DNA of 64,000 bases from Desulfacinum hydrothermale DSM 13146 (GCF_900176285.1 NZ_FWXF01000004.1:124001-188000), one strand, 5' to 3'; numbered from the stretch's first letter, positions 8,477 to 18,250 are shown. Numbers and translations: made by a program. The notes: generated by a model from the letters alone, not told the origin.

Positions 8477-9289
8477 ATGAAAGATACGATTCGTGTGGCC
8501 TTGATCCAGCCCAAGCCCTATCCGGAATTCGACGACCCGCGCCATATCGCCCACGCCATGCGCTTGCTGGAAGCCTGCCGCGGGGAAGAGCTGGACGTCA
8601 TCTGCTTTCCCGAATACTTCCCCTACGTGGGTGAAGAGGAACTGGCCCGGGCGGCTCGGGATCTGGGCAGCTACATCATCGCGGGACTCTTGGAAGTGGA
8701 CGGGAACCGGGCGTACAACACGGCCACCCTGTTCGACCGCCAGGGGCGGCTTTTGGGGCGCCAACGAAAGACGAACCTGGGAGCCCTGGAACGGGATCAC
8801 CTGGGCATGAGCCCCGGCGACGGGTCTTTCCGGGCCTTTGCCACCGACTTCGGAAAGATCGGCCTGCCGGTCTGCATCGATTTTTGGGGACAGCCCGAGG
8901 CGGCCCGACAGCTCACGGATCAGGGTGCAGAAATCATTTTCAATATCAGCATCTTTCCCATCCTGCGGGGACACTGGATAACGGGGGCCCTCACGCGCGC
9001 CTTCGATAACTTCCTGGCGGTGGTGGGCGTGAACACGGCGGACTACAACGCCAAGATCGCCGGACGCCGTTATCACCAACACGGCGGCGGAAGTTTCGTC
9101 ATCCAGCCCCCCAAGCTCTTGGACAAGGGAGAATTCAACCGCTGGTTCCGCAGCCTGGATTCCATTCAAGACTGGGTGTCGTTCCAGCTGGACGACCTGG
9201 AGCAGGTGCACATCGCCGAGGTGTACCTGGCCGGCGTGCGCCGCTACCGGCGAGATTTCTGGAAGCGCTTCGGATTTCAGAGGCAGTGA
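8477..9289 (+). CDS. Carbon-nitrogen hydrolase (nitrilase superfamily)
   Basis: The protein has 270 residues. The nitrilase catalytic triad is visible: Glu46 in CFPEYFPY, Lys98 in RKTNLGALE and Cys133 in PVCIDFWG. The Glu-Lys-Cys order and spacing are those of amidases that hydrolyse C-N bonds. No signal peptide is present. It follows the EEP hydrolase closely and probably shares its transcript. The substrate is unknown. Confidence 0.87.
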   Translation: MKDTIRVALIQPKPYPEFDDPRHIAHAMRLLEACRGEELDVICFPEYFPYVGEEELARAARDLGSYIIAGLLEVDGNRAYNTATLFDRQGRLLGRQRKTNLGALERDHLGMSPGDGSFRAFATDFGKIGLPVCIDFWGQPEAARQLTDQGAEIIFNISIFPILRGHWITGALTRAFDNFLAVVGVNTADYNAKIAGRRYHQHGGGSFVIQPPKLLDKGEFNRWFRSLDSIQDWVSFQLDDLEQVHIAEVYLAGVRRYRRDFWKRFGFQRQ

Positions 9290-9422
9290 GGGGCAAGGGG
9301 GAGGGGCGGGTGCTGGAGGATGGCCCTGCCCCGGGCCTTTCCAGGCTGCCCCCGCGCCTCACCCACCACGGATGACAGATGACGGATCACGAATTGGGGA
9401 TCATGAACAACGGGAGCACCCC

Positions 9423-11381
9423 ATGGGGCGGTTCAAACGAACGATCTACCTGCACATGAAGACACTGGAAGAGGCCCGGGCCGTCTGGCAGGAGGCCATG
9501 GGCGGATATCGAACGGCCGTGGAACAGATTGCCACCGAGCAGGCCTTGGGACGGGTGTCGGCCCGGCCTGTGACGGCTCGCCTTTCGGTTCCCCACTACC
9601 ACGGAGCCGCCATGGACGGCTATGCCGTGAAGGCTTCCCATACCTTCGGGGCCAGTGACGTGCGGCCCCTTCGCTTGGAGCTGGGTCGGCAGGCCGTGCC
9701 CGTGGATACGGGCGATCCCATGCCGGAAGGCACCGATGCGGTCATCATGATCGAGCATGCGCAGGAGGTGGACGGGACGGCCATCGAAATCCGCCAGGCG
9801 GCCTTTCCCTGGCAGCATGTGCGCAAGGTGGGCGAAGACATTGTGGCCGGCGAGCTGCTTTTGCCCCAGCAGCACCGGCTGCGTCCGGCGGATCTGGGGG
9901 CCATGCTGGCCGCCGGGGTGTCTCAGGTGCCCGTTTTCGCCCAGCCCCGGGTGTGGATCCAGCCCACCGGAACCGAACTGGTGCCGGCCCGCCGGGCCGC
10001 CCAGGCCAAGCCCGGCCAGATCGTGGAGTTCAACGGAACGGTGATCGCTTCCCTGGTGCGGGAAAACGGCGGTGTTCCCCTGCTCCAGGACGTGGTGGCG
10101 GACGACTACGAAAGCCTGCTGGACGCCGTGCGCCGAGCCGCCGTCTCGCCGGCGGACGTGATCGTGCTCAACGCGGGATCTTCAGCCGGCTCCGAGGACT
10201 ACACGGTGTCCATCCTGAAGGAGCTGGGAACCCTCTTGGTCCATGGGGTGGCCATGATGCCGGGAAAGCCCGTGCTGTTGGGCCGGGTGGAATCCAAACC
10301 CTTCATCGGTCTTCCGGGCTATCCGGTGTCGGCCATCATGGCTTTTGAGCAGTTCCTTCGCCCGCTGCTCCACTGGATGCAGGGCCTGGCGGAACCCAGC
10401 GATCCTACGGTGGAGGCGGTGCTGGGCCGTAAGATGCCGTCCAAGCTGGGCTTGGAGGAGTTCGTTCGGGTCATCCTGGGCCGGGTCCAGGGGCGGTTGG
10501 TGGCCATGCCGCTCCAGCGCGGCGCCGGCGTGATCACCTCACTCACCCGAGCCGACGGGCTGCTGCGCATTCCCCAGGAGGTGGAAGGCATCAACGAGGG
10601 CGAACCCATCCGCGTGCGGCTTCTGCGATCGGAAGACGCCCTGGAAAAGACCCTCATCATGATCGGAAGCCACGACAACACGGTGGACGTGCTGGCCAGC
10701 GAATTGAAACGCCTGGATGCGCGCCTCCACCTGTCGTCCAGCAACGTGGGGAGCCTGGGGGGGCTTTTGGCCGTCCGGCGGGGTCAGGCCCATTTCGCTG
10801 GAGCCCACCTGCTGGATCCCGAAACGGGGGACTACAATCGCCGGTACGTGGAACGGTACCTGGCGGGAACGCCCGTGCGGTTGGTGCGCCTGGTCCGACG
10901 GCAGCAGGGCCTTTTGACGGCACCCGGCAATCCCAAAAAGATCCGGGGAATCGAGGACCTTTTCCGCGAGGATGTGCGCTTTGTGAACCGCCAGGCCGGA
11001 TCGGGGACCCGGATTCTTCTGGACTACGAGCTGGAACGGGCGGGCCGGAGCCCGGAAGGCATCCAGGGCTACGACTGGGAAGAATACACTCACATGGCGG
11101 TGGCCGTGAATGTGCTGAGCGGTACGGCCGATTGCGGCATGGCCATCTTTGCCGCCGCCGCGGCCCTGGGGCTCGATTTCATTCCCATCTGCCAGGAATG
11201 CTATGATCTGGTCATCCCGGAAGCCTGCTGGACCGATCCCAAACTGGAGTTTCTGCTGGACGTGATCGGTTCCGAGCGGTTCCTGGAAAGGGTGCGGGCC
11301 CTGGGCGGCTACGACCCGTCGGAGTCGGGAACCGTGGTGGGTGTATGGGACGGCACGGCGTGGCGTGAGACGAAGTCGTGA
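9423..11381 (+). CDS. moeA: MoeA-type molybdopterin molybdotransferase fused to a periplasmic-binding-protein-like domain
   Basis: The protein has 652 residues from the ATG at 9423 (GGAG upstream). MoeA inserts molybdate or tungstate into adenylylated molybdopterin. Residues 1 to about 405 are MoeA: PHYHGAAMDGYAVKA, VDTGDPMPEGTDAVIMIE, LNAGSSAGSEDYT and FIGLPGYPVSAIMAFEQFL. Residues from about 420 to the end (LIMIGSHDNTVDVLASELKR to DLVIPEACW) form a PBP-like domain of the type seen in MoeA-LysR-substrate fusions, perhaps sensing molybdate or tungstate. Such fusions occur in anaerobes. The metal specificity is not readable. The gene converges on murJ. Confidence 0.88.
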   Translation: MGRFKRTIYLHMKTLEEARAVWQEAMGGYRTAVEQIATEQALGRVSARPVTARLSVPHYHGAAMDGYAVKASHTFGASDVRPLRLELGRQAVPVDTGDPMPEGTDAVIMIEHAQEVDGTAIEIRQAAFPWQHVRKVGEDIVAGELLLPQQHRLRPADLGAMLAAGVSQVPVFAQPRVWIQPTGTELVPARRAAQAKPGQIVEFNGTVIASLVRENGGVPLLQDVVADDYESLLDAVRRAAVSPADVIVLNAGSSAGSEDYTVSILKELGTLLVHGVAMMPGKPVLLGRVESKPFIGLPGYPVSAIMAFEQFLRPLLHWMQGLAEPSDPTVEAVLGRKMPSKLGLEEFVRVILGRVQGRLVAMPLQRGAGVITSLTRADGLLRIPQEVEGINEGEPIRVRLLRSEDALEKTLIMIGSHDNTVDVLASELKRLDARLHLSSSNVGSLGGLLAVRRGQAHFAGAHLLDPETGDYNRRYVERYLAGTPVRLVRLVRRQQGLLTAPGNPKKIRGIEDLFREDVRFVNRQAGSGTRILLDYELERAGRSPEGIQGYDWEEYTHMAVAVNVLSGTADCGMAIFAAAAALGLDFIPICQECYDLVIPEACWTDPKLEFLLDVIGSERFLERVRALGGYDPSESGTVVGVWDGTAWRETKS

Positions 11382-11528
11382 GGCGAAAAGCGTAAAGTCG
11401 TGAGGAACCCGGGGCGGCTGTGGGCAGGGCGTCTGCGGTTCGCCCTTGGCGGTTTCCAGCGGGCTTTTGAGCAGCACGGCACGTGACGATTTGCCGGCGC
11501 GTCGGTCCGCTCCTTTCGCTTGGTCCCC

Positions 11529-13082
11529 TTACCTTTTTCTTTGGAGCTTTCGGAGGAAAGGATCCAGCAGGTCGGGCAGGGTGCGTCGGGCCAGGATCAG
11601 GAAGGCGGCGGAAAAGAGAAGGCCCGAAAGCCCCAGTTGCACGAGGGCCCCAAGATACGGGTTGGGAACGTGCCACCCCATGGGGGCGTAATGTCCAAGG
11701 GCCGCGGGAATCAAGGCCGCCGCGGTCACGAGCCCCACGCGCAGGCCACTTCGAGCCAGTCCGCGGAAGGCGTCCGGGCCCAGTCGAATCCGCCACCAGG
11801 CGGACAAGAGGGTCGTGTAGGCAACCAGGGACGCCGCGCTGGCCAGTGCCACGCCCTTGGCGCCCCACAGTCTCGATCCCATCAGGTAGAGCGGCACAGC
11901 GGCGGCCGTGGCCAGGGTGCCCACCACGGCGGGCGTCACCGTATCCTGCCTGGCGTAGTAGCCCCGTCCCAGGATTTGCTGAAATCCCCAGCAGAAGACC
12001 ACCGCCAGAAAGACCCGAAGCGCCCAGGCGGTCTGAGCCGTGTCCGCCGCCGAAAACCGGCCTTGTTGGAAGATGAGCGTGATGGTGGGCCCGGCCGCCA
12101 GCATCATCCAGGCGGACACGGGGACCAGCACCACCAGGGTGTTGCGAAGGGCGCTGTTGAGGGTCTGGAAAAAGCGGTCCCGGTCTCCCCGGGCGAAGAG
12201 ATCGGCCAGAAAGGGATAGGACGCCACGCCCGCGGCCTGCGCCACCACGCCCACGGGAACGAACATGATCCGGCGCGCGTAGTTGAGCCAGCTGATGGCG
12301 CCCGTTTCCGCCATGGACCCGAAGATGCGGATGAACTGTTCGTCCAGAACCACCACCGACTGGCCCACCATGAGCGGCAGGGCCAGCAGGAAGAAGCGCT
12401 TGAGGGAGGGGTGCCGAGGCGTCCAGTGCAGCCGCAGGCCCCCGCCAAATCGGACGGCCAGGCAGGGCAGCAAGAAGTTTCCCAGAAAGGCCCCCGCCAG
12501 AACGCCCCAGCAAAAGCCTTCCATGCCCGAGCGGCGCATCCAGATGCCGCCCACGATGATGGCCCCGTTGTAGATGAGGGGACTCAGGGCGGGAACGTGA
12601 AACTGTTTTCGGAGATAGCACACGGCGCTGAAACAGGCGCCCAGAAGAAAGAAGACCTGAGCCGGCAGGATGATGCGAAGAAAGAGGGCCAGTCGTTCCA
12701 GAGCCGGTCCTTCCAGGCCGGGCGCGGCCCAGCGGGAAAGTTCCGGCGCCCACACCATGGCGGCGGCGGTCACGCTGGTAATGGCCGCGGCCACCCACAC
12801 AAGCACCGAGGAAAAGAAACGCCACGCGTCCTCTTCATCGCGGCTGAATTTTTCCGCCAGAAGAGGAATCAAGGTGATGGAAAAGTAACCGCCCGCCAGC
12901 AGATAGTTGATGAAGTCCGGAATGACAAAGGCGGCAAAATAGACGTCCGATTCCAGGCTGGCCCCGAAGAAGTAGGAGATGACCTTATCGCGGGCCAACC
13001 CCATGAACCGGGACAGCAGAACGCTTCCACCCAGAAGGGCGGCGGCCCAACCCATCTGCTGACGCCGGCTCCAGAAGGACAT
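11529..13082 (-). CDS. murJ: Lipid II flippase MurJ
   Basis: The protein has 517 residues and is a multi-span membrane protein of the MATE/MVF fold. It begins with the family signature SVLLSRFMGLARDKVISYFFG. Later segments (FVIPDFINYLLAGGYFSITLIP, and YARRIMFVPVGVVAQAAGVA; both are hydrophobic with charged turns) carry residues typical of MurJ. It flips undecaprenyl-linked peptidoglycan precursor across the inner membrane. It starts five bases after the stop of the beta-keto acid cleavage gene, so it is last in a minus-strand operon. Confidence 0.92.
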   Translation of the reverse strand: MSFWSRRQQMGWAAALLGGSVLLSRFMGLARDKVISYFFGASLESDVYFAAFVIPDFINYLLAGGYFSITLIPLLAEKFSRDEEDAWRFFSSVLVWVAAAITSVTAAAMVWAPELSRWAAPGLEGPALERLALFLRIILPAQVFFLLGACFSAVCYLRKQFHVPALSPLIYNGAIIVGGIWMRRSGMEGFCWGVLAGAFLGNFLLPCLAVRFGGGLRLHWTPRHPSLKRFFLLALPLMVGQSVVVLDEQFIRIFGSMAETGAISWLNYARRIMFVPVGVVAQAAGVASYPFLADLFARGDRDRFFQTLNSALRNTLVVLVPVSAWMMLAAGPTITLIFQQGRFSAADTAQTAWALRVFLAVVFCWGFQQILGRGYYARQDTVTPAVVGTLATAAAVPLYLMGSRLWGAKGVALASAASLVAYTTLLSAWWRIRLGPDAFRGLARSGLRVGLVTAAALIPAALGHYAPMGWHVPNPYLGALVQLGLSGLLFSAAFLILARRTLPDLLDPFLRKLQRKR

Positions 13083-13087
13083 GGGCT

Positions 13088-13936
13088 TCAGTCGATCCGG
13101 CTCAGGATGCGGTCTTTTTGGGCCGGATCCAGGTTGAGAATCCGGCGCGCCTCATCGGGGCCGGCGATCTCCCGGCCCACTTCCCGGGCGATCCGGACCA
13201 CCTTTTCCACCAGCTTGGGGTTGGTGGCCGGAGAGCCGTCGGGCAGGGTCAGGTTGTCTTCCAGGCCCACCCGCACATGGCCCCCCAGCACGATGGCGGT
13301 GGTGGCCAGAGGGATTTCCGCCTTGGCGATCCCTGCCACCGACCAGGTGGATCCCGACGGGATGCTTTCGGACAAAAAGAGCAGGTTCTTTACGGATCCG
13401 GGCATGGATCCGGGAGCTCCCAAGACGAAGTCGAAGTGCAGGGGCCCCTGGATGAGGCCCTTTTTCTGAAGGTAGAGGGCGTTGTTGATCATGCCCGTTT
13501 CGAACACTTCGATTTCCGGCTTCACGCCCGTTTCCTTGAAGACCTGCGCCAAGAATTGGATGAATTGCGGGGAGTTTTCATAGACGATGCCCGGCAGGTT
13601 GTTGGATCCCGTGGTGAAGGAGGCCATTTCCGGAAGCAGCCGCACCGGGTTGGCCCGGGCTTCCCAGTCCTTTCCCGCTCGGGCTCCCGTGGAAAGCTGG
13701 ATGATCACCTCCGGCGCCACTTCCTTGATGCGCCGCACATTCTCTTTGAACCGCTCGATGTCCAGGGTGGGCCGGCCGTTGGCGTCCCGGGCATGCACAT
13801 GGAAGAGCACGGCCCCTGCATCGGCGCACCGGCGCACGTCTTGCGCGATCTCTTCCGCCGTGATGGGCACGTGCGGGTTCATCTCCTTGGTGGGTACGTT
13901 GCCCGTGAGAGCCACGGTGATGATGAGCTTTTCCAT
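13088..13936 (-). CDS. Beta-keto acid cleavage enzyme (BKACE, DUF849)
   Basis: The protein has 282 residues. The Zn-binding FHVHARDANGRP motif, PEVIIQLSTGARAG, EIEVFETGMINNAL, and VRVGLEDN near residue 230 mark the DUF849 family. Members condense or cleave beta-keto acids with acetyl-CoA; the founding member is 3-keto-5-aminohexanoate cleavage enzyme of lysine fermentation. The substrate here is not predictable because no kam/kdd genes are nearby. It sits between a universal stress protein and murJ on the minus strand. Confidence 0.85.
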   Translation of the reverse strand: MEKLIITVALTGNVPTKEMNPHVPITAEEIAQDVRRCADAGAVLFHVHARDANGRPTLDIERFKENVRRIKEVAPEVIIQLSTGARAGKDWEARANPVRLLPEMASFTTGSNNLPGIVYENSPQFIQFLAQVFKETGVKPEIEVFETGMINNALYLQKKGLIQGPLHFDFVLGAPGSMPGSVKNLLFLSESIPSGSTWSVAGIAKAEIPLATTAIVLGGHVRVGLEDNLTLPDGSPATNPKLVEKVVRIAREVGREIAGPDEARRILNLDPAQKDRILSRID

Positions 13937-14026
13937 AACCGTCGTCCGTCCATCGAAAAATCGTGAAGGGTCAGGCGTTGGCCGTGGGGCGTTCTGCCAC
14001 CCACTGCTCCGTGGACCTTCTCCGTC

Positions 14027-14509
14027 TTACCTGTCCCGCCCCGAGGGCGTGCGGTGCCTATCCCGGCACGACACCACCGTGACCGGACAGTGGCGGAAGA
14101 TCTTTTCCGCCACCGAGCCCACCAGGACGTGGGGCAGGTTGGTCCGTCCCTTGGTGCCAATCACCACCAGGTCCACATCCTCTTCGCGGATCACCTTCAG
14201 CAGCTCCTCCACCGGATAGCCCACGCGGAAGATGGTCTTGATCTGCTGTCGCGGCAAGTCCAGGGGGCTCAGGAGCTTTTCGAGCTCGGCGATCCGTTCC
14301 TCCTCGATTCCTTCGATGTAGTTGTCCGCATGGACGTTGTAGCCCATCGATTCGATGGAGGTGACCGCCTCCACGTCCCGCACGTTGATGACATTGGCGA
14401 TGATCAGCTTGGCACCGAACGGCTTGGCCAAATCGGAGGCCATTTGCAGCGTGTGGGCGCAATGTTCCGAAAAGCAGATGGCGGCAAGGATCTTTCGGAT
14501 CTCACGCAT
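14027..14509 (-). CDS. Universal stress protein UspA family
   Basis: The protein has 160 residues with the Usp fold: [20 protein letters not shown] at the start, [20 protein letters not shown] with the ATP-binding G-x2-G-x9-G(S/T)-like motif, and [14 protein letters not shown] at the end. Usp proteins bind ATP and modulate stress survival. It lies 28 bases downstream of the DUF1566 gene and in the same direction as the TRAP transporter genes; Usp genes often accompany TRAP transporters. Confidence 0.85.
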   Translation of the reverse strand: MREIRKILAAICFSEHCAHTLQMASDLAKPFGAKLIIANVINVRDVEAVTSIESMGYNVHADNYIEGIEEERIAELEKLLSPLDLPRQQIKTIFRVGYPVEELLKVIREEDVDLVVIGTKGRTNLPHVLVGSVAEKIFRHCPVTVVSCRDRHRTPSGRDR

Positions 14510-14537
14510 GGGCGCACTCCACCTTTTTCCGTCTCAT

Positions 14538-15032
14538 TCACTGGCCGTTCAGATTGCGCACCGGAAGAGCTCGGTAGTGCCTCCGGTGCACCATCCGATC
14601 CGTGTACTCATAGCCGCGGCTGAAATTGAAGACGCGAGCCGAGATGCTGCGCTGTTCACCGGACCAGAGCCATCCGCAGCTCAGTTCGATTTCCGGGGTG
14701 ATGCGCACCTGCTGACCGCATGGGGTTTCATACCCTGGGTAGGCCGGGTCCGCCACGTAGAGGGATCGGAGCTCCTCCAGGGTGGGCATGCGCCAGTTGT
14801 CGTAGCGACCGATCAGGTGTGGCGGTCCGGTACGGCACCAGCGTTGGGCCTCCTTCCACGTCACGTCCCCTTGGTTGTCGGTTTTGGCCCACATGAGCTG
14901 GAGCTGGGTGTCGGTCACGGTGCCATCCCCGTTGTCGATGAAACGCCCTTGCGCTCCAATGGGTGCGGCTGCTCCCACGAAGAAGAGCATGAGCACCAGG
15001 ATCCAGCTGGCTCTCAAAGGGTTCCTTGCCAT
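14538..15032 (-). CDS. DUF1566 domain-containing secreted protein
   Basis: The protein has 164 residues from the ATG at 15030-15032 (a GGGGG-rich ribosome binding site precedes it). Residues 1-28 form a signal peptide (SWILVLMLFFVGAAAPIGAQ). The mature part has the DUF1566 pattern FIDNGDGTVTDTQLQLMWAK, WKEAQRWC, WRMPTLEELRSLYV, and GWLWSGEQRS near the end. The family resembles C-type-lectin-like Lcl proteins and is exported. Its function is unknown. It follows the TRAP permease gene by 43 bases. Confidence 0.75.
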   Translation of the reverse strand: MARNPLRASWILVLMLFFVGAAAPIGAQGRFIDNGDGTVTDTQLQLMWAKTDNQGDVTWKEAQRWCRTGPPHLIGRYDNWRMPTLEELRSLYVADPAYPGYETPCGQQVRITPEIELSCGWLWSGEQRSISARVFNFSRGYEYTDRMVHRRHYRALPVRNLNGQ

Positions 15033-15075
15033 GGGACGCCCCCTTTCGGTTTGGTCGGTGGGGAGCGGCGGCAGG

Positions 15076-17142
15076 TCACACCGCTGCCGGTGCTTGCTCA
15101 CCTACACGGAGCCTTTGCAGGAAATAGATCCCAGCGAACAGAACAAGGCCCGCCGCATACATCCAATAGCGCTGGTCCATGGGAACCCCCACCCAGCCGG
15201 CCACGGCGTCCGGGCGCATCATGATGACCGTGACGCCCAGCAACAGGGGCACCTCGTAGAACCGGTTCCTGGTGATGAACCAGCCCTGGGTGGCGGAGGC
15301 AAAGGCGAAATTGCCCAGGCAGGCCATGGCGAAGATGAGCAGGCCCTGGGTCCAGCTATTGATTCCGTGGAGGATCAGGTCGTGGTTGAAGATGAACATG
15401 AACGGCAAAATCGCCGTTCGGATATCGTACATGAAGCCTTGAATGCCGGTGGGGATGGGTTCCGATCGGGCGATGGCGGCCGCTGCATAGGCGGCCAGGC
15501 CCACGGGTGGGGTGTCGTCGGCCAGGATGCCGAAGAAAAAGCAGAAAAGATGAGCGGCCATGAGCGGCACTTCGAAGCCGTAATAGCCTCCCACGGTGAC
15601 GATGGCCGGCGCCGTGAGCGACGCCATGACGATGTAGGTGGCCGTGGTGGGAAGCCCCATGCCGATGATAAGGCTGGCGAAGGCCGTGATGATGAGCAGC
15701 AGATAGATGTTGCCGCCGGAGAGCTGGTCCACGATCTGGTTGATGAGTCCGCCCAGGCCCATGGCCACCACGCCCACGATGATTCCAGCGGCGGCCGTGG
15801 CCATGGCCACGCTCACCATGTTACGGGCACCGGCGGCCAGGGACGAAAAGATGTCCGCAAGGCCTTGCTTGAAGGCGGGGCCCAGAGGTTCCTTGGCCAG
15901 ATAGGCCTTGACCGGATGCTGAAGCAGCATGACCAGGGCGATGACCCAAATGGCGTTGAAGGCGGATGCCTCCGGGGAATGGCGCAGCACGACCAGTTCA
16001 TAGAGGAGCATGACCAGGGGGATGATGTAGTGCAGTCCGCTCACAAAGGTTCGGAAAAAGGGTGGCAGTTCGTTCCGGGGCAGTCCGCGCAGGCCCAGCT
16101 TGGACGCCTCGATGTGCGTGATGTAAAGCAGCGCGGCGTAGGAGGCGAAGGCCGGGATGGCCGCCGCCTTCACCACGTCGATGTAGGGAACGTTCACGTA
16201 TTCGGCGATGATGAAGGCGGCCGCCCCCATGATGGGCGGCGCCAGCTGGCCGTCCGTGCTGGCCGCCACTTCGATGGCCGCCGCCTTGCGCGCCGGATAG
16301 CCCACCCGTTTCATGAGCGGGATGGTGAAGGTGCCGGTGGTGACGATGTTGGCGATGCTGGATCCGGATACAAGGCCTGTGAGGCCGCTTGCCAGCACGG
16401 CCGCCTTGGCCGGTCCCCCCTTGAAGCCCCCGAGCAGACTCAAGGCCATCTGGATGAAGAAACTGCCCGCTCCCGCCTTTTCCAGCATGGCCCCGAACAG
16501 AACGAAGAGGAAGACGATGGTGGCCGAAACGTCCAGGGGAATGCCGTAGATGCCCTCGGTGGACATGGTCATCTGGCCCACGAACCGATTGAGCGATACT
16601 CCCTTGAAGGCGATCACATCGGGCATGTACGGGCCGAAGAAGGCATAGACGGTGAAAACCACGGCGATGAGCGAAAGGGCCGGGCCGATGACGCGCCTGG
16701 AGGCTTCCAGAAGAAGGATGAACAGGGTGAAGCCGACCACGATGTCGCGTGGGATCGGCGCGCCGTAACGCTGGGTGATTCCCTGGTAGTCGATGATGAC
16801 GTAAAGGGCCGCCAGGGCCGCCACGATCCCCAGAACCCAGTCGATGAGGGGGATGCGGTCTTTGGCGCTCAACGCCCGGATCCCCAAACGGGGCTTTTTG
16901 AACATGGGAAAGCTCAAATAGACGATGAGCAGGCCGAAAGCCAGGTGGATGGCCCGAACGAACCAGGTGTCCAGGATGAGCCAGCTGGCGATGGAAAGCT
17001 GAAACAGGGACCAGCACACGCCCACCACGGGGACGGCCCACCTGGAAAGACCTGTCTTGGGCATCCGGCCGATGCCCGCTTCTTCCTGGGCCAGTTTCTT
17101 GGCAACGTCCAGTCCTTGATCCTTGTCCACGGGATGTGCCAT
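15076..17142 (-). CDS. TRAP transporter fused permease (4TM/12TM, TAXI type)
   Basis: The protein has 688 residues with many hydrophobic segments. The N-terminal part carries the small DctQ-like membrane segment and the rest the large DctM-like unit (GLVSGSSIANIVTTGTFTIP, GMGLPTTATYIVMASLTAP and GILADDTPPVGLAAYAAAA are DctM signatures). Sodium-driven TRAP transporters of the TAXI class import dicarboxylates, glutamate-like or other organic anions. It is preceded by its binding protein gene with a terminator-like hairpin between them. Confidence 0.92.
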   Translation of the reverse strand: MAHPVDKDQGLDVAKKLAQEEAGIGRMPKTGLSRWAVPVVGVCWSLFQLSIASWLILDTWFVRAIHLAFGLLIVYLSFPMFKKPRLGIRALSAKDRIPLIDWVLGIVAALAALYVIIDYQGITQRYGAPIPRDIVVGFTLFILLLEASRRVIGPALSLIAVVFTVYAFFGPYMPDVIAFKGVSLNRFVGQMTMSTEGIYGIPLDVSATIVFLFVLFGAMLEKAGAGSFFIQMALSLLGGFKGGPAKAAVLASGLTGLVSGSSIANIVTTGTFTIPLMKRVGYPARKAAAIEVAASTDGQLAPPIMGAAAFIIAEYVNVPYIDVVKAAAIPAFASYAALLYITHIEASKLGLRGLPRNELPPFFRTFVSGLHYIIPLVMLLYELVVLRHSPEASAFNAIWVIALVMLLQHPVKAYLAKEPLGPAFKQGLADIFSSLAAGARNMVSVAMATAAAGIIVGVVAMGLGGLINQIVDQLSGGNIYLLLIITAFASLIIGMGLPTTATYIVMASLTAPAIVTVGGYYGFEVPLMAAHLFCFFFGILADDTPPVGLAAYAAAAIARSEPIPTGIQGFMYDIRTAILPFMFIFNHDLILHGINSWTQGLLIFAMACLGNFAFASATQGWFITRNRFYEVPLLLGVTVIMMRPDAVAGWVGVPMDQRYWMYAAGLVLFAGIYFLQRLRVGEQAPAAV

Positions 17143-17210
17143 GGGAGGTCCTTCACGCTCCTCGAGCTCGTCGAAAAATTCTGAGTTTGCAGGCTATCTA
17201 ATCGACTGGG

Positions 17211-17247
17211 AAGAAAAAAAAGAGGTGGCGGGTGGCCCCGCCACCTC
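17211..17247 (-). terminator. Intercistronic terminator/attenuator between TAXI binding protein and TRAP permease
   Basis: On the minus strand an exact 10-bp stem, GAGGTGGCGG with CCGCCACCTC around a six-base loop, is followed by an almost pure run of T. It lies directly after the binding-protein stop codon and before the permease start. Such a site lets most transcripts end after the binding-protein gene and gives more binding protein than permease. Confidence 0.75.
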
Positions 17248-17260
17248 CCGGCTCACGCCA

Positions 17261-18250
17261 CTACTTCATGAGGCCCACTTCCTTGTAGTACTTCAACGCG
17301 CCGGGATGGAACGGAGCGCTCAAGCCTTCCAGCATGTTTTCCTTGGTGAGCACCGAGTAGGCCGGGTGCAGCTTCTTGAAGGCCTCCAGGTTGTCGAAGA
17401 CCTCCTTGACGATGGCGTAGACCACCTTTTCGGGCACCTTGGCGGACGTGACGAACGTGGCCTTCACACCGAAGGTGGGCACGTCTTCCTTGTTGGTGGC
17501 GCGGGGGTAAAACTTGATGGGGATCGTCGCTTTAGCATAATAAGGGTACTTGTTGAGCAGGGCTTGTAGTTCGGGGCCTTCAATGGGAACGATGCGCACC
17601 TTACGCCGCCCCGCCGTGGCTTCCTTGATGGCGCCGCTGGGGTGTCCCACGGTGTAGAAGAAGGCATCGATCCGACCGTCCTGCAACAGGCCCGGGGCTT
17701 CCGCCGCCTTCACCTGTTCGGCATGGATGTCCTTTTCCCAGTTGATGCCGAAGGCGGTGAGGGCGTCGATGGAATTTTGGCGCTGTCCCGATCCGGGATT
17801 GCCGATGTTGACCCGCTTGCCCTTCAAATCCTTGATGGACTTGATGCCCGCGTCTTCAGCAGCCACCAGGGTGATGGATTCCGGGTGGATACTGAAAATG
17901 GCACGCAGGTCCTTCTGGGGGCCCTTGTCCTTCCATTCGGCCAGGCCGTTGATGGCCTGGTATTGGCGGTCGGACTGGCAGATGCCGAATTCCAGGTCCC
18001 CGGCCAGGACGGCGTTGATATTGAACACGGAGCCGCCCGTGGATTCCACCGTACAGCGGATGCCGTACTCATCCCGCTTCTTGTTGACGATCCGACAGAT
18101 GGCGCCGCCCGTGGGATAGTAGACGCCCGTGATGCCGCCCGTTCCGATGGTGACGAATGTGGTCTTGGCCTGGGCCGGAACCACGAGGCCGCCCATGATG
18201 AGGGCGCTCGCACACATCACGATGGTCGCCAAGAGAAAAAGTCGTCGCAT
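17261..18250 (-). CDS. TAXI-family TRAP transporter solute-binding protein
   Basis: The protein has 329 residues. The ATG at 18248-18250 was chosen for its GAAGGAGGTTGGAC ribosome binding site; a longer frame upstream lacks one. Residues 1-28 are a signal peptide (LLATIVMCASALIMGGLVVP, cut near AQA-K). The mature N-terminus FVTIGTGGITGVYYPTGGAI is the TAXI hallmark, and KGKRVNIGNPGSGQR and FFYTVGHPSGAIKEA support it. It captures an organic anion in the periplasm for the fused permease downstream. Confidence 0.92.
   Translation of the reverse strand: MRRLFLLATIVMCASALIMGGLVVPAQAKTTFVTIGTGGITGVYYPTGGAICRIVNKKRDEYGIRCTVESTGGSVFNINAVLAGDLEFGICQSDRQYQAINGLAEWKDKGPQKDLRAIFSIHPESITLVAAEDAGIKSIKDLKGKRVNIGNPGSGQRQNSIDALTAFGINWEKDIHAEQVKAAEAPGLLQDGRIDAFFYTVGHPSGAIKEATAGRRKVRIVPIEGPELQALLNKYPYYAKATIPIKFYPRATNKEDVPTFGVKATFVTSAKVPEKVVYAIVKEVFDNLEAFKKLHPAYSVLTKENMLEGLSAPFHPGALKYYKEVGLMK

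Noticed and set aside
14875-17184. A 769-codon plus-strand open frame opposite the TRAP permease
   Set aside because: It is His/Gly/Asp-rich low-complexity antisense sequence, a shadow of the GC-rich real gene; the minus strand reads as a clean TRAP permease.
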